Shown one piece after another: positions 12,529 to 25,269 of a stretch of DNA of 64,000 nt. Source of the stretch: Rhizoclosmatium globosum (taxonomy: Eukaryota; Chytridiomycota; Chytridiomycetes; Chytridiales; Chytriomycetaceae); contig MCGO01000003.1 of the NCBI GenBank assembly GCA_002104985.1, forward strand, positions 124,001 through 188,000, written 5' to 3'. The notes below the pieces were generated by a model. It was not told the origin of the DNA and did not search any database. It worked only from the letters and a program-made list of their open reading frames with translations. Within the stretch, counting starts at the first letter, position 1. Each line of letters starts with the position of its first letter. The position numbers and the translations under genes are program-made.

Positions 12529-13054
12529 TTACAAGAAGAAGGCAGCGACAGCCAAGGCAGCACCGAAAACAGTGGTCTGGGCAGCAGCAGATCCGTAGAT
12601 ACCGGAGAGAGTACGGATTGGCTCGTAGGTGACAATTGGGGCAACAGTCACAGTGGCTGGTCCAGAAGAAGCGGAAGCCCATCCGGTAACGGCGGCAGTG
12701 GTGGTAGTGGTAGTGGTGGTGGTGGTGGTGTTGCTAGCAACAGTGATGTTAGCGTTAATGGCTGGGCATGGAGCGACCAATTGATCAATAGCAGCCTGGA
12801 CCAAAGACAACTGGAGGTCAGAGGTAGCAGCGCAAGCGGTGGTGCATGCGTCCAACTGGGACTTGTAGGTGGTCTCATCAGCGCAGATGGTGGTCTGGGT
12901 CTGTTTGAGAGGAGGTTATCAGCTATCGCGACCTGAAGTTGACTTCTGTGGCATGATAATAACGTACCTTTCCACCGACGATACCGTAAACACACTGGAA
13001 AGCGCATGGGGCAATGTTCTGGACAATGACAGAGACGGAAATAAGGACGGACAT
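12529..13054 (-). CDS. CFEM-like six-cysteine protein with Thr-rich stalk and GPI-type tail
   Basis: Exon 1 (13054-12968) starts MSVLISVSVIVQNIAPCAFQC, a short hydrophobic leader running directly into the first CxxxC. A GTACGT...AAACAG intron (12967-12901) joins exon 2 (12900-12529). Exon 2 holds the remaining Cys (TICADE, LDACTTAC, VAPC), then an uninterrupted run of Thr encoded by a GGT/AGT repeat on the + strand, and a hydrophobic tail FGAALAVAAFFL. Six cysteines in the order CxxxC, C, CxxxC, C match the neighbours, but with shorter spacing between the second and third. Likely a cell-wall or membrane-attached surface protein; function unknown. Confidence 0.7.
12690..12735. repeat. GGT/AGT trinucleotide repeat encoding a Thr run
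   Basis: Imperfect trinucleotide repeat inside the preceding gene that encodes about 11 Thr in a row, a site of likely length polymorphism in the stalk of a surface protein. Confidence 0.6.
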
Positions 13055-13401
13055 GTTTGCTGGTTTTTTGCTTTTTTTACGAGAACCACGAGTGGACTGT
13101 ACAGAAAAATGTGGTCAAAGCAGCGTCGGAAAATTCCGTTGATTGCAAAGCGCTCGAACCCTTATTTTCTTATCATTTCAGAAACTCCGAGTGCCAAGAG
13201 AAATATTCGTTGATTGATTGGGTTTGTAAAACAAGGTAAGTAAAACCGAAACATCCAATGAAGCACAACCAGCTGACAACTAATGGCCCGACTCAACTGA
13301 GTGAGTCAAGGGTTTTCGAATGACTCACATGAAATCACGTTCCGATAAATACTTTATTTGCGGAATAACTTTAACTATATGTGCACATAGGAGAGAGAAT
13401 A
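13055..13401. other. Intergenic spacer
   Basis: About 350 bases between the start of the CFEM-like gene and the stop of ATG11 on the same strand. No supported feature; it presumably carries the promoter of the CFEM-like gene. Confidence 0.4.
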
Positions 13402-16400
13402 TCATTTGTTGAGTGGTACAGCAGTGCACCAAAAGTATTTGGTTCCAACAGGTAAACCAAGCGGAATATCATTCACTTGAGATGTCGACATTCCAGTGAC
13501 AGGTTTACCAGCTTTTCTAGCTTCGATATTTGTAACAACTGCAAGAATCCAATTCTTACTTGCGATTTGTGTTGGAAAGTGGGTATCGGCTGAAGCAGAA
13601 GACAAAAAGTAGTGTGGTGCATTTTCATTGAATGCAACCCACACTTTGGGATTTCGCGTGGGTAAAAAGAGGACCAAATCACCTTCCCTGAATCTAATCC
13701 AGAAAAAGCGTCAAACTTTGATAATTTCAAAAGCGCCACTCACCCCGTGTACGCAATTTTTGGTCCTTGCAACATAGCCTTCCGTAAACTCTGCGTCAAT
13801 ATCATTTCCTTCCAGTTATGGCACGACCGAACGACAGTGTCAGACCATCCACTGATATCAACCGAATCAACCAATTGAATCATATTCAAATACACGTCTC
13901 GTAATTCAACGGGCGACGAAAGCTTCGTGTCTGCAGCAGCTGAAAAGTCATGGTCTTCTCCAATACTGTTGCTCATTGACGACGCCATATTCACTGCGTG
14001 TTTGAACGAGTCAAGGTCAGACTGCTTCAGTTTAAGTGGATTCGCTTCATCGCCAACAAGTTTTGTGACGTTGGCTTGAAGGCCAAGCGACTCTTTTACA
14101 AATCGGTCGACGAACGTGTCCATTTCAGCCAGTGCATCTCCCATACTACCAAGCGCTTCAAATCGGACAGTCAGACATTCCATAGCCATTTTACAAACGA
14201 CGTTCCAGTCCTCAATCTTTTCTTTGAGTTTGATGATACGACCCTTCTCTCTTCCCAGCGAGAGCCGAAACTTTTCACACGTTTCTTCAAGTCGAGAGAT
14301 TTCACCATCTTTTTGTCGAAGGGTCATGTCTACGGAGGAGTACTTTGCTTCAGTACTATGAATGTGAGCGTCCAGGTCGGCAATAGTCTGTTGAAGAGAC
14401 GAAATTGTGTGGTTAAGTTCGGTGTGTACAGCTTCAGCATCCATGAGCTTTTCAGTAAACTCAGCTTCTCTCTGAAGAAGCCTCGCATTTACAGCCTTCA
14501 CCTGCCCTCCCAATTCTGAACAACCAGAGATTGTTGATTCCACTTGGCTTTCCACTCCTCATCAACCCGAGAATACTTCTCTTGCAATGCCGCAGCTTCT
14601 TTCCCAAGAGAATCCAACTTCCGTTCCACATCCCCCTTCTCCGCCTGAACCATTTCAAGCGTTTTGGTCAGCCTCTCAACTTTCAACGCCATCTGTCCTT
14701 CAGTTTCAATCCAATCCGCTTTCTCCTCATTCAATCGTCCAAGCGCGTCCTGAAGTTGCGAATATGACTCTCCCGTCCAACAGCATCCTCCTTCATTTCT
14801 TCATACCGCTCTCTTGCTTCTATAGCCTCTCGCCTCGCCGTTTCAACTTCCAGGGAAAGTTCTTCGACAACAGCGTTGAGTCTTTGAATTTCCCGCTTAG
14901 AAGCATGAAGCTCTTCCATCGCAAGGAATGCACGCCACGACCACCCGCGTTACTAATCCCACTGCGGCTCTGCTCAGTTCGTGGAGACATTTCACCGATA
15001 CCGACATCTTCAGCATACCGAGCGTTGCTCGATTCGTATGCGGAGGATTCGGCAGTTCCATCATAGTTACGGGACGCGGCGGCGCCAATGGCTGCGAGTT
15101 CGTCTTGAACTCCCACAAGTTCCAACGTTTGACAACGGATATCGTCTTGCAATTCACGCAGCCGTCTTCGAATTTCGCGTTCATCTGTTCGAAGGTTGGA
15201 TAAGATAGCGAGAACTACAGGTGGCTGCTGCAACAGAGGGCTTGAGACAGGGTTGCTGTTGTTTCGTGGAATGTTTGATAATGACGACGGGTTACTGCTT
15301 CCTGCTGGATTCGAGCCGAAGGAAGTAGCTGCATTTACGATAGCCATAAGACCAGCAGAAGGTGACGTAGGAGACTGATATTTTCCCAACGAAGAGGCAG
15401 TTGAAGACCTCTTGTTTGAACTGCCAAAGGCTGGTTGGCAAGCCGCGCCTCTTGTTGTGGCGAGGGTGATTCATCCCCACGAATTTTAAAGGCGCCGGCA
15501 CAATCATCCAAGAGCTCATACACTTCTCTGACGAAACCAGCGCATCTTTCCACCTCTCCAACAACAACACGCCCTTCTTTGTCTTTCTCCTGAAGCTGAT
15601 GACGCAAATCGTTAAGTTCTTTTTCCAGCACAGAACATCGGGATTTGAGAACATTCCGCTCCGATTCATGTGTGAGCTTCAACTTTTCTCGTTCTGCATG
15701 AGCTTCTTTCAAACGTGACTCTTTGCTCTGCAACGAAGTTGAAGTCGTATTGAACTGAGATTCTAACAAAGCCAGTCGAGTTTTCAATGTCTGATTCTCG
15801 GTTTGCAACTGCTGAAGGGCAGGATCGGAGCCAGTGGATGTAGACTGATTCATAATCATGTTCGATTTCTCCATATGATAGCTTCGCTGAAGTAAATCTT
15901 CTAACGTGCGAATGCGGTTTTCGTAAGCCTGAAAATTAACTGTTAATCATGCCGATTCTAAACATGAGTATGAGTAGTATTGACCTTGATAGTCTCTCTG
16001 CTTTGGCCCAATCGCCATCGAAGCTTCCCGCACTCATCGCTTTCGGAACCGGAATCCTCCTAGACTGAATCTGCTGATTTGGAGCAGGTACCGACGGGTC
16101 ATACTCATGGGAGTTGCAACTGTTACGGGACTAGCAGCAGCAGAAATAGGATTCTTGCCACTATTTTTCAGCAAGTTGAGCTCCGCCCTTAACCTCGCAT
16201 TCTCATCCTCAAGCTTCATAACTCGGTCTCCACACACTCCAGACCGCGCAACAGCCCGATCGAAATCGGGAATCAGTGAATCAAGTTGTGGAATCATTTT
16301 GTCATGGTGGCTTGAAGCTTTGAGATCGAATCTGCAGGGTTACCAGCTGAAGAATGGGACGATAGAATCGTGTGCTGATTATTGTATTTGCAGCTGCTGA

Positions 16401-18436
16401 AGACGAAGGATCCACGTCTGTCATCGCCGCTCGAATCTGGGAAATGAACTGCTCAAACTCTGTCGAAAACCAATGAGAACCCGATGACACAATAAAAATG
16501 AATCAAAATCCTCACCAGCAACATCACTTCTCGTCAAAATCGGCAACCCATTCCCCTTATCACCCGCTCTCACAACGCGAACTTCTACTTTAGGCACCCC
16601 TTCTTCAAGACCTTCCACCAACGCCCGTCCATTCCCCGCTTTCGGTAAATACTTTCCCACAGCCTCATCAAACCCTTCCCTCCGCCTCTTCTCCCCTTCT
16701 CCAACTCTCCCGAACCCTTCAGCAACCCGCTCGCCCTTTCCATCCACACTCTCAGAAACTCACGCCGTCGAACGATTTCGACAATTACGGCTCCCCAGGC
16801 TGCAGGCATTCGATGCACGTGCAAGAGCTGCCCAAACGCTGCGCTCACACTCTTGAGGTTCTGACTCAATTGTGCCATTCCCGGTGCAACTGTGTTACTT
16901 AACGTGGTTTGTAGGTGGGAAATGGAGAGGAGGCGGGATCGGAGGGCTGATGTGGAATGGAGTTTCGAGGTTTGAAGGGACGTGAGGAGAGTGTTATGCT
17001 GACGTTCGGTCGTTGTAAGGGAGGGAATGTATTCTGATGTGTGGATTTCTTGGAGATGCGTGAGGGCTGTAATGGTTTGTTCCATTTGGGGTGTTACGGT
17101 TGGATTGGCTTCAAGGCGTGATGAAAGGTCTTGCAGGATTGTTTGAACTCTGGCGTGATCACGACTAAGCAGTTGAAGTGTTTGGCGGATCGTTGTGAGA
17201 TGTGTGTTAGATGAGGTTAGGTGGCTCGCTAGTGAATCAAAGCTTTTCTTGGAATTAGAGTCAAGGTAAACTATTACAATATGGTCTTACTCAATATCTA
17301 GGCTATGTGTTAATTCCATTTCTGTTCCTGATTTGAGCGATTTGACTGCTTCTGAGAGTGCAACGGTTTTCTTGACAAACTCCTCTGCAATATCCGTAAG
17401 CATTCATCTGAAGTATCAATGAACCGCCCAACATACCGTGCCCTATTCGACACTTATCGGCCCATAGTAACAGCTTTTCTTCGGGCACATAATCTGATAG
17501 AAACCTTGATTCTTCAGACTTTGATATTTTCGGATGAATGGGTATTCGATGCAATGCTTGAAGATCAGAGGGGAAACTGTGTGTGGAAGGATGTGTGGTT
17601 CAGTCTACTGACGTGGAACGTTCCAAGACTCAGTCCAACACGAACCTTTGAATGAGAGCCAAATTCTTTGCAATTTCTTTTGTGTATGTGCCATAAATGC
17701 GTCAAACGAGTCACAAGCAGGTCTGAGAATGGAAGGATTGTGGGTGTGAGAAATATCGAAAGAGTGCGAACTGGTACCTCACTTGCAATGTAATTGTAGA
17801 GACAAGAGAGCGACGCGAAGAGCCTCTGATTGAACGCGTTGTTCTAGAGATTGTGCATTCGCCAAACAGTTAACATCACGAATAAGAGGATTGTCGGCAT
17901 GCCCCACCATCGACCAGCTGCCGCATACGATCAGCGGCAGTTTCAGCCGCAGCAACGAGGCGGTTTGCATAGAGAAGGTTTGAAGCGAAAGCGTTGCTGA
18001 AGATGCGCAGCGAGGCCTGAGACAGCGGCTGGTCCAGGAGGTCACTGGGCAGCGGGATGAGCAGATCTGCGACATTTGAATGATAGTTTTGTTTGATAAG
18101 CACTTTGTTCAGGTTTGAGAAAGGGAGCGCCACGTACTCGTTGGCGTGCAGCAACGCGCGGCAGATCGCGTCCGCCACCGACGTCGTCGAAGCCGAAGAA
18201 GACGAAGAAGAAGAAGAAGAGTAAAGGCGCCGCTTGTCGAAGGCCACGGAAAGCGCCGGAAGATGACTCACACCATCGACCGCCGCGCCGCTGTGGCCGT
18301 CAACAAGAATCAGCGACGACAAAGGAATTCCGGTTGCCGCCGCCACGCCGCTCAGGCCGCTGCTCAGGGCCGTGGTCACCCGGGTTCCGCTGTCGCTCAC
18401 GAGCACTGTTGCTGTCGCCCGTGCCTCCATTTCCAT
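13402..18436 (-). CDS. ATG11: Autophagy scaffold ATG11
   Basis: ATG11 is the scaffold of selective autophagy that links cargo receptors to the Atg1 kinase complex at the phagophore. The C-terminal exon shows the diagnostic ATG11/FIP200 claw region: GDLVLFLPTRNP, then VWVAFNENAPHYFL, and ends at NK. The middle (about 16500-13700) is long coiled coil rich in Glu, Lys and Leu. The N-terminal part contains a ubiquitin-like fold region (RATATVLVSDSG...SLILVDG), a run of Ser encoded by a GAA/GAC repeat near 18210, and a block DYVPEEKLLLWADKCR typical of the family's N-terminal domain. Several short introns interrupt the gene. The frame shifts at several places (near 14520, 14900, 15390, 16300) without loss of coiled-coil character, as expected from one-base errors. 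The start at 18436 lies 65 bp below the stop of the multicopper oxidase. Confidence 0.85.
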
Positions 18437-18501
18437 AAAAGATGCGTTTGTTTTTGTTTGCTTTTGTTTTTGTTTTGTAAAAAAGAAACACTTCTACTTG
18501 T

Positions 18502-20894
18502 TCAGTTTTCGTTTATTATAACATGTAAGGTATTTAAGGGATAACAATCAAGAGATCTAGTTGCTTGGACCAGATGGCACTGTTTCCCCTGCTCCAAGAT
18601 TGGATCCTTCTTGGCGAACCAAATAACTGTCGCCACTCCAATAAACGATGAAATGGCACACGCAACCATTGCTCCCCATCCAGTTGCAGTAATGGTTGTT
18701 GGCAAAGTTGACAGTCCCATCATGTATCCAGACATGTCCAATCCCTTGTTTCCAGCTGCATTTCCAGTTGTTGGGATTCCTTGAGCCTTACAATCTGCTC
18801 CATGTTCTTGTCAATAGTTCCTCCAATCAATGAAGGTGCCTCAATGAGCAAGGCAGCAAGACCTGCCTCAAAGTGCCATTCAATGTGACAGTGGAGAAGC
18901 CAGATTCCTGGGTTGGTAGATTGGAAACGAATAATCGCGTGACCTCCACCTGGAATGTTGATGGTATCACGACGCATTGGGTTTTTTGGAAGTGGGTCTG
19001 GGTATGGGTTGGTGGATCAAAGGCCTCATCAGTAAGAACAAGAACTTGGAATGCATGGCCGTGCAAGTGGACTAGAAACAAAAGTAATTTTAGCCACCAT
19101 ACAAGAACAAAGCATCTAATGAAACTCACAAGGGTGCTTTCCAGTGTCTCCGTTGTTGATGATGATTTCGACAGTCTCACCAAGGTCCTTCACCATCATT
19201 GGAAGTGTCAACTTTCCATACACAGCAGACTCGTTGACGTACTTGTCCCCAATAGTTTGAGCAGTATAGAGAGTAGGTGTCATTGACATCATGTAAGGAG
19301 TGTTGTTGAAGGAACCGTGGTTGACACCATCACTGAACACTTGGAAAGACACGTCCAAAAGAACGAACTGCTCGTCTTGGTGAGCTCAAGTGTATCCAAC
19401 GGAGCCCAAGCAGTAAGCTCAGTTTCATCCATCAGGTCTTCACCGAAATCCGGAATAGTATCGTTTGTCGGAACATAGAATTGCGCAGTTGGGGAGGTGT
19501 TGTAAACGAGGTTCATTGTGACGTCTTCGACAAGGCCAGCAGGTGGATTCTCAAACATTGTGCTTTCCATAACAGCGTGAATAAGGTAGTTAATATCAGT
19601 TCCGTTGCCTGCAGCACGGCTCTTGACAATAACAGCCACACGTGGGCTGGGGCAAGAGGGAAAGCTTGCACCAAAGTTGGCTCACAGTCAATCTACATTT
19701 GGAGTACAGTTCAAAAACAACAACAAAAAAACAAAAACTTACACCATCGACCTCGACGACGTACATATCGTGGCCCTCAATGTAAAAGTCGTAAGTGACC
19801 AAAGCAGCAAACGAGACGAAACGGAACTTGTAAGTCTTGTTTGGAGAGATAGCAAACTCTCCATCAGTCACTTCATTAAGTAAACCTCCATCTGAAATAA
19901 ATGACATTAGTTACAAGAGCCTCGGTTGAAGCCATTCGACTTACTTGGCACTGGTTCAGCACCAGATGGGTTGTAAATACCGAGGAAACGAGACAAGATA
20001 CTGGGTGCTCTTGATTGTACCAGTCAGAAATGGAAATAACAGTCTCTTCATCAAAAGCAGCTGGCTGTTCGTAATTTCTTGGTGGGTTGATAACGAATGG
20101 AGCCCGCAATCCGTCAACATACTCTCCCTATCCACAAACGTTAAAGAAAGTCAGCTTCAGTTCATATACGAACCTTAATGTGAGCATGAATCCAGTAAGT
20201 TCCCCACTGCAATAGGTTGAACTTGTACTGCCATGATCCTCCAGGAGGAATTGGGCTTTTGTTGAATTGCGATTAGCATCGACACGACCAGACAAAATAT
20301 CCGCGTACCATTGAGTAACGTAAGTAGCTCCATCCATATCCTGAGTTCCGAACTGGAAGATACCGTGGAAGTGAATTGAAGTTGGCTTGTCCAAGTTGTT
20401 TTTCTATGTATCAGTGGAATCAATATACCAACACCAAATGTCATAAACACATACCACATTGAGAATGAAGGTTCGTTGTAATCAACAGTGACTCGATCGA
20501 TACTACGCCGTTATGAATCAGACTTTTTCAATCCCACACCCAACAACAAAGACTTGTCAAAACTACGGCCATTTCCCGTTAACTCCAATCATACGACGAG
20601 TTTGTTGAATCGAGTAACGTTGTTCACGTATCCAACTTCCCAGTTAAAGGTCTTGACAGTTCCGGTCTGGAAGCTCCGAGGGAGCTGGCCCTCCCGTGTC
20701 TCCAATACGAGCGAGGGAAGTAGACGCAGCACTGAGCGCAGCGGTTGCTGTTGCAGCATTGACAGCTGCAGATGAGGACTGAGCAGCGACGAACGAGGTC
20801 AAGCAGAGGAGAAAGACTACAGAACCAACAGCTTAACCGAACCGTAACCAGTGTAAACGAGAGTATAAAACTTACGTTTCACAAGCGAGTTCAT
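18502..20894 (-). CDS. Multicopper oxidase, Fet3-like ferroxidase or laccase with C-terminal membrane anchor
   Basis: All four copper-ligand motifs are present in order: SIHFHGIFQ, then WGTYWIHAHIK (HAH where HSH is commoner), HPFHLHGHAF, and LLHCHIEWHFEAGLA. The N-terminus is a signal peptide split by an intron directly after MNSLVK (GTAAGT...CTGTAG). Past the last copper motif, CKAQGIPTTGNAAGNKG resembles the end of Fet3 oxidases and is followed by a transmembrane segment (GAMVACAISSFIGVATVIWFA) and a short basic tail, which favours a plasma-membrane ferroxidase-type protein over a free laccase. The ferroxidase acidic residues cannot be assigned safely here. At least six introns. One-base frame breaks occur near 20690, 20590, 19370, 18990 and 18780. 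No Ftr1 permease gene is adjacent. Confidence 0.85.
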
Positions 20895-21568
20895 GGCTGC
20901 TTTGTCTTTAGAGAAGGGGGGACAAAGCGCCTTTTTGTATGTTGGCAAAGAACTTGGAGATTTTTTGGTGTGTAGGGTCCGATTGGCCAATGGGGTGAAA
21001 CCTCACAGCATCACGAGGAGATGGAGCATCGCTCCTTGGTATTGATTCGTTCTGAGAAATCCGTCATTTCGCAGCAGTGAGGGTTGCTTAAAGACCTTCG
21101 TATCGGAGCCTCATCGATCAAATAGCTGATATGAATCATAAAAACACTCAAATAGACTCAACGCTGGTCTTTTCTGCTTGATTTATTGGCGTCAGATGGT
21201 TATAGAGCCGTTTTTATAGTCACAAGGTATGCAGTTCTTTGAGGCGGAAGACAGACCGTGATTCTCGATTTATTTGCGAATTGTCTAACTGGCATAAAAC
21301 AAAATATCAGTTATATTAGGCTACATGACGTTACCACATTCTAAGTTGCTCGAGGTGCTATCTGAACGTAAGACCGGTTTTTGTAGACAAATCAATTGGG
21401 AGGTCGGACTCTCGAAATAAGAACCCATTTTGATGATTTGATGAGACCCACGAAAAAAGGACGAATTAATGTGACAAATATATTTCGGAACTCCTTCCAC
21501 CAATCAGAGTGTAATCCAAAAGGAGATGGCGGCAAGATTTCCATTCCGTTTTTTTAAACTCTTTTTGT
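20895..21568. other. Divergent intergenic region (oxidase / Apd1-like)
   Basis: About 670 bases between two divergent genes, one for a copper oxidase and the other for a predicted Fe-S protein. No coding sequence is supported. The two promoters must lie here. Confidence 0.5.
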
Positions 21569-22675
21569 ATGTTCTCAAAGTTCCAAAAACTATTCAATAT
21601 GTCCGGAACGACTCCAGAAGAAGAGATCGCCAAAGTTCTTGAGCAGCTGACACTCGAAGGAATCCCTGTGGCCACTGATCCGTGCCTGACAGTGCGTTGG
21701 CAGTTGCTTAGCCTGCTTAACAACCACTCACCATCAACTACCCCCACAGTGTGCAGCACCCTGTGCGGAAGGCCACGCCGATATCCTGAGTCTTTAGTCA
21801 AGACCATTGACATGTGCCAGCCAATGTCCATCAAACCATACAAACGCCACTTGATGTTTGCGGGAGGAAACGGACTCAACTGGAGCAACGACATCAGCGA
21901 CGACTTGACGGACGAATCTTCTTGTCAAGTTGGGCGCTGCTGTGAGGGGTGCTAATGGGGAGGGACGGACAATCATTTCTGCGATCGACAGACACCTGAG
22001 GGTGACTCTGAGGGCTCCGAACGTGTTGACACTGTATCGCAGACTGAAGTGTTTTTGTTTCCTCAATATAAGGGATTGCGAGGTATGAAACTGTGTGCCT
22101 GCTTCTGTTCAACTCATCTGGTTGGCTGCTGGAATCTGGTCCGTGACAAATAATGTTTCACGCTTCAAAACTATTCGAATTCATATGGAGTTTGTATTCT
22201 GATATATTGTTTTACCAGGTGTCACGGCCTCGAGGCATCGACCGTCGTCTCAGAATGGGTTGGAAAGGGAACAGTGCCCGAAAAGATTGATACTGCTGAA
22301 GTCGTTGACCTTGAAATGGATGCGTATGTGTTCGTTTGTACTCATAAGAAGAGAGACAAACGCTGTGGAATTACGGGCCCTATTCTTGTGAACGAATTCA
22401 ATCAAACCTTGGGGGATTTGGGACTGTCGGAAAAGTTTCTGTCATTGGAATCTCTCAATTGGAGGTCACAAGTTTGCTGGAAACGTGATTGTAAGTTTTT
22501 TCATAAACCCACTCAGACTCTTTCTTATTTCTATTCTCAGATTTACTGCAAAAAGTTTCCTGCTGGAGTATGGTATGGAAGAGTTATTCCCTGCCACGTT
22601 GAGAATATTGTGAAACAAACGGTTTTGGAAGGGAAGGTGTTCAAAGAGCTCTTCCGTGGACACGGAACTGCGTAA
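21569..22675 (+). CDS. Apd1/sucrase-ferredoxin-like [2Fe-2S] thioredoxin-fold protein
   Basis: Member of the fungal and plant sucraseferredoxin-like family, whose yeast member Apd1 binds a 2Fe-2S cluster through two Cys and two His. Visible signatures are DPCLT joined by an intron (GTGCGT...CCACAG) to CAAPCAEGHAD, then PESLVKTIDM and IKPYKRHLMFA, LNWSNDISDDLT, FVCTHKKRDKRCGITGP, SQIGGHKFAGN (one-base break inside) and YGRVIPCHVENIV. The last two blocks hold the expected cluster ligands. Translation can start at 21569 or at the internal Met at 21599. Introns lie near 21690-21749, 22085-22220 and 22490-22540. The function is probably redox related; Apd1 mutants in yeast are sensitive to redox drugs. 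Confidence 0.75.
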
Positions 22676-22911
22676 GTCTTGACACGGAATTGGACAACTC
22701 TATGGAAGTCGACATAAATAGTAAAAACAAGTTATTGACGTATCCTGTATTTTCTTGGCAATGTACTAGTATTATTATAAACATCACCAGAACAAACACA
22801 AATACTGCCATCCATACAAACCATCCTCTTTGTCAACATGAATAATGTATCAATTGTATAAGGCCTAACAAATTGTTTATTTGAGTCTACGTCAGCACAG
22901 GAAAGACCGAT

Positions 22912-23416
22912 TTAGAACATGAGCACAGCCGCAATGGAGACGGCACCAAGTGCAAGGGCTTTGAAAGCCTCAGACTTTGTAGTTGTGACGGCGGCAGTAG
23001 TAACAGCGGCAGCGGCAGCAGTAGTGGTGACGGCGGCACTGGGAGAACCACCCACGTTAGGGATCTGGACGGCAGTAACATTCACTCCCAAAGCAGTACA
23101 TCCAACTGGCAAAAGTGTAAACTGGATGCGTTGGTGTTAGCAACGTGTGATCAAAGGAGGTAGGGCCTCCGTAGCCCGAAAACTCTGAAACAACTTACGA
23201 TAGCCTTGATCTGGTTGATGTCAGTGCGTTTGTGCATTCAGTTCCAATGCAGCCGGCATACTGGTTGAGGTCGGCTTGTAAGTTGTTGCAAACACCGGTC
23301 AACGCAGCGGACGTCAATGGCACACTCCACTCTGGAAGCTTCGCAATGCAGGTTTGACCGCAAATTGGCAGCTGAGAGATGGTTGAGGAGGCGAGGGCAA
23401 TTGGATCAGCAGACAT
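22912..23416 (-). CDS. CFEM-like six-Cys protein, B-type module, GPI-type tail
   Basis: Starts MSADPIALASSTISQLPICGQTC and has no N-terminal signal sequence. The module is C-x3-C-x19-C-x12-C-x4-C-x18-C with LPEW after the second Cys and NNLQADLNQYAGC around the fourth. An intron lies 11 residues after the fifth Cys, at ...IKAI / FTLLPVGC. The Ala/Thr-rich stalk ends TTTKSEAFKALALGAVSIAAVLMF, a hydrophobic GPI-type tail nearly identical in layout to the gene at 48113. One base appears missing near 23230. Function unknown; resembles fungal CFEM domains but lacks the Cys-x-Cys centre. Confidence 0.75.
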
Positions 23417-23509
23417 TGGATTTGGTGTGTTTTTTTGGTGATTGTATTTGAGGCTTGTTGCCACCGTACGTTTATTCATAGAGAAGAACAGAAAAGTTAT
23501 TGGATGAGA

Positions 23510-24092
23510 TCATACAAATAAAGCTATAATGAAGGGACTGAGGCCAAGAGACAACATTTCGGCCGCACCACTTTTGGAAGCTGCACCAGCAAAACCAGCC
23601 GCTTCAGCACGAACTGTGGCAACAGAGCTAGTTGTTCCAGCGATGGGAATGGCAGAAGCTGTAGAAACTGGATTATTTCCAGAAACTTCAGTAGCAGCGT
23701 TTGCAGGAACTCCGCCAGTGACGACAGGAGCAGCTATGTCTGGAATAATCACATTGGCCACATTAATGCCCAAATAGTTGCACCCTTCCTTCACAATGGG
23801 AAGGAGAAGCTTCACATTAGCGATGTCAGTGGCAGTGCACCGAGAAGTGAGGCAAGTTCCAAAATGGTTGAGATCAGCCTGTAGGTTCTTGCAAACGGCA
23901 GCGAAGGAGTCGGCGGCGAGGGGTTGAGTCCATTCCTATGGTGTCATCAGTGTCTACCCTGGCCTTCACGCACTTGATGAGCATTTCCAATCTTACTGGA
24001 AGAGTCTGAAGACAAGCAACGTCGCAAGCTGGGAGCGAGTTCAAATACGTTTCGACAAGAGCAACTTGCTCAGATGGGGAGTTTGTTGGCAT
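23510..24092 (-). CDS. CFEM-like six-Cys protein, A-type module, GPI-type tail
   Basis: Starts MPTNSPSEQVALVETYLNS, then LPACDVACLQTLP, an intron (GTAAGA...CCATAG), then EWTQPLAADSF. Cysteine spacing is C-x3-C-x19-C-x12-C-x4-C-x18-C, identical to its neighbours. In contrast to the B-type gene the intron lies between LP and EW, and the second intron position near the last Cys is unbroken (VKLLLPIVKEGC). A stalk of Ala, Val and Thr ends SKSGAAEMLSLGLSPFIIALFV, hydrophobic and GPI-like. The annotated start gives no signal peptide. It lies 93 bp upstream of the B-type gene on the same strand. Confidence 0.75.
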
Positions 24093-24203
24093 TATTGATT
24101 TTTGCGAGGGTTTCCAAAAACACTTTTCTTGAACTATGTCAAACTCTGTGTCAAACTCAAAGTCAAATTGTTTACTTCCAAGACTAAGTGTCTCATACAA
24201 AAA

Positions 24204-25185
24204 TCAAACGAACATCACGGTAATAATAGCAGACATTAACCCAAATGCCAACTTTGGTACTGCCCCACTCTTGGTGGTGGTGGCTGCTGCAAGAGCAGAT
24301 CCTGCAGCACCTGCAAGAGCAGTGGTAACAGTGATAGCGGTTGTCGTGGCTGTAGTAGCTGTGGCAGCAACAGTCGAGTTTCCAATGGTAGGGAAGTTAA
24401 TGTTAGAAGTCACACCCACTGCAGCACAACCTTGGGACACAAGAGCCAACTAAAGTATAGTTAAATCAAATGAAATTCGAATGCTGATGTTAAACACTCA
24501 CAACACCCTTGACTTTTTCAACATCGGCACTGTTTGTGCATTGAGATCCAACACAGGTCGCGAAAATATTCACATCCGCTTGCAAGTTGTTGCATGCAGT
24601 CGTGATTGCAGCAATAGTAATATTGTCTTGTGAAGTCCATTCAGGGAGCTTTGAAAGACAAGTTTGTGCGCAGACTGGCAAACCCGCGATAATGCTGTTG
24701 GCGATCGCAAGAGGATCACTTCCGGCAACACCAGTGGCTGTAGCAATGGCTGAGTAGTAGCCACTGCATTGGCAGGGACAGTTGCTGTCGCGATCGCGGT
24801 GACGGAACCAGTAACAATAGCAGTAAGATCAGGAATTGCGACATTGGAAACATCAATTCCCAAATAATTACATCCTTCCTTCACCAATGGGAGAAGGACT
24901 TTGACTCCGGCAATGTCAGAGGCAGTGCATCGAGATACGGCGCAGGTTGCGAACTGCGTGAGATCAACGCTAAGGTTCTTGCAGACACTAACAAAAGCAT
25001 CTGCCGTCAAAGGCGAAGTCCATTCCTGTTATGTTCAGTTACTGTCAGAGTTCTTCCCCTTATATTACCCCAAAATCAACACAACTTACGGGAAGGGTTT
25101 GGAGGCAAGCGATGTCACAGACGGGGAGAGTATCAAGGTACTTGCTGACGAGAGCAACTTGATCAGCTGGGGAGTTGGTTGCCAT
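24204..25185 (-). CDS. Fused A+B two-module CFEM-like protein
   Basis: The first module starts MATNSPADQVALVSKYLDT and has LPVCDIACLQTLP, intron, EWTSPLTADAF, with spacing C-x3-C-x19-C-x12-C-x4-C-x18-C (A type). Where the A gene next door has a hydrophobic tail and stop, this one runs on through an Ala/Thr stretch with no ATG into AGSDPLAIANSIIAGLPVC, the counterpart of the B-type start. A full B module follows (LSKLPEW uninterrupted, second intron at VKGV / LALVSQGC) and then the tail TTTKSGAVPKLAFGLMSAIITVMFV. One base seems missing at about 24750 in the linker. If a missed start exists, this could be two genes; no in-frame ATG is visible near the second module. Confidence 0.65.
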
Positions 25186-25269
25186 ATTTTTGTGGTTAAC
25201 TTTGTTTGGGCAAGCCAACAGTGTTCTTCAAAAAAGGGTTCAAGGGAAAAACAACGAATTTAATGAGAC

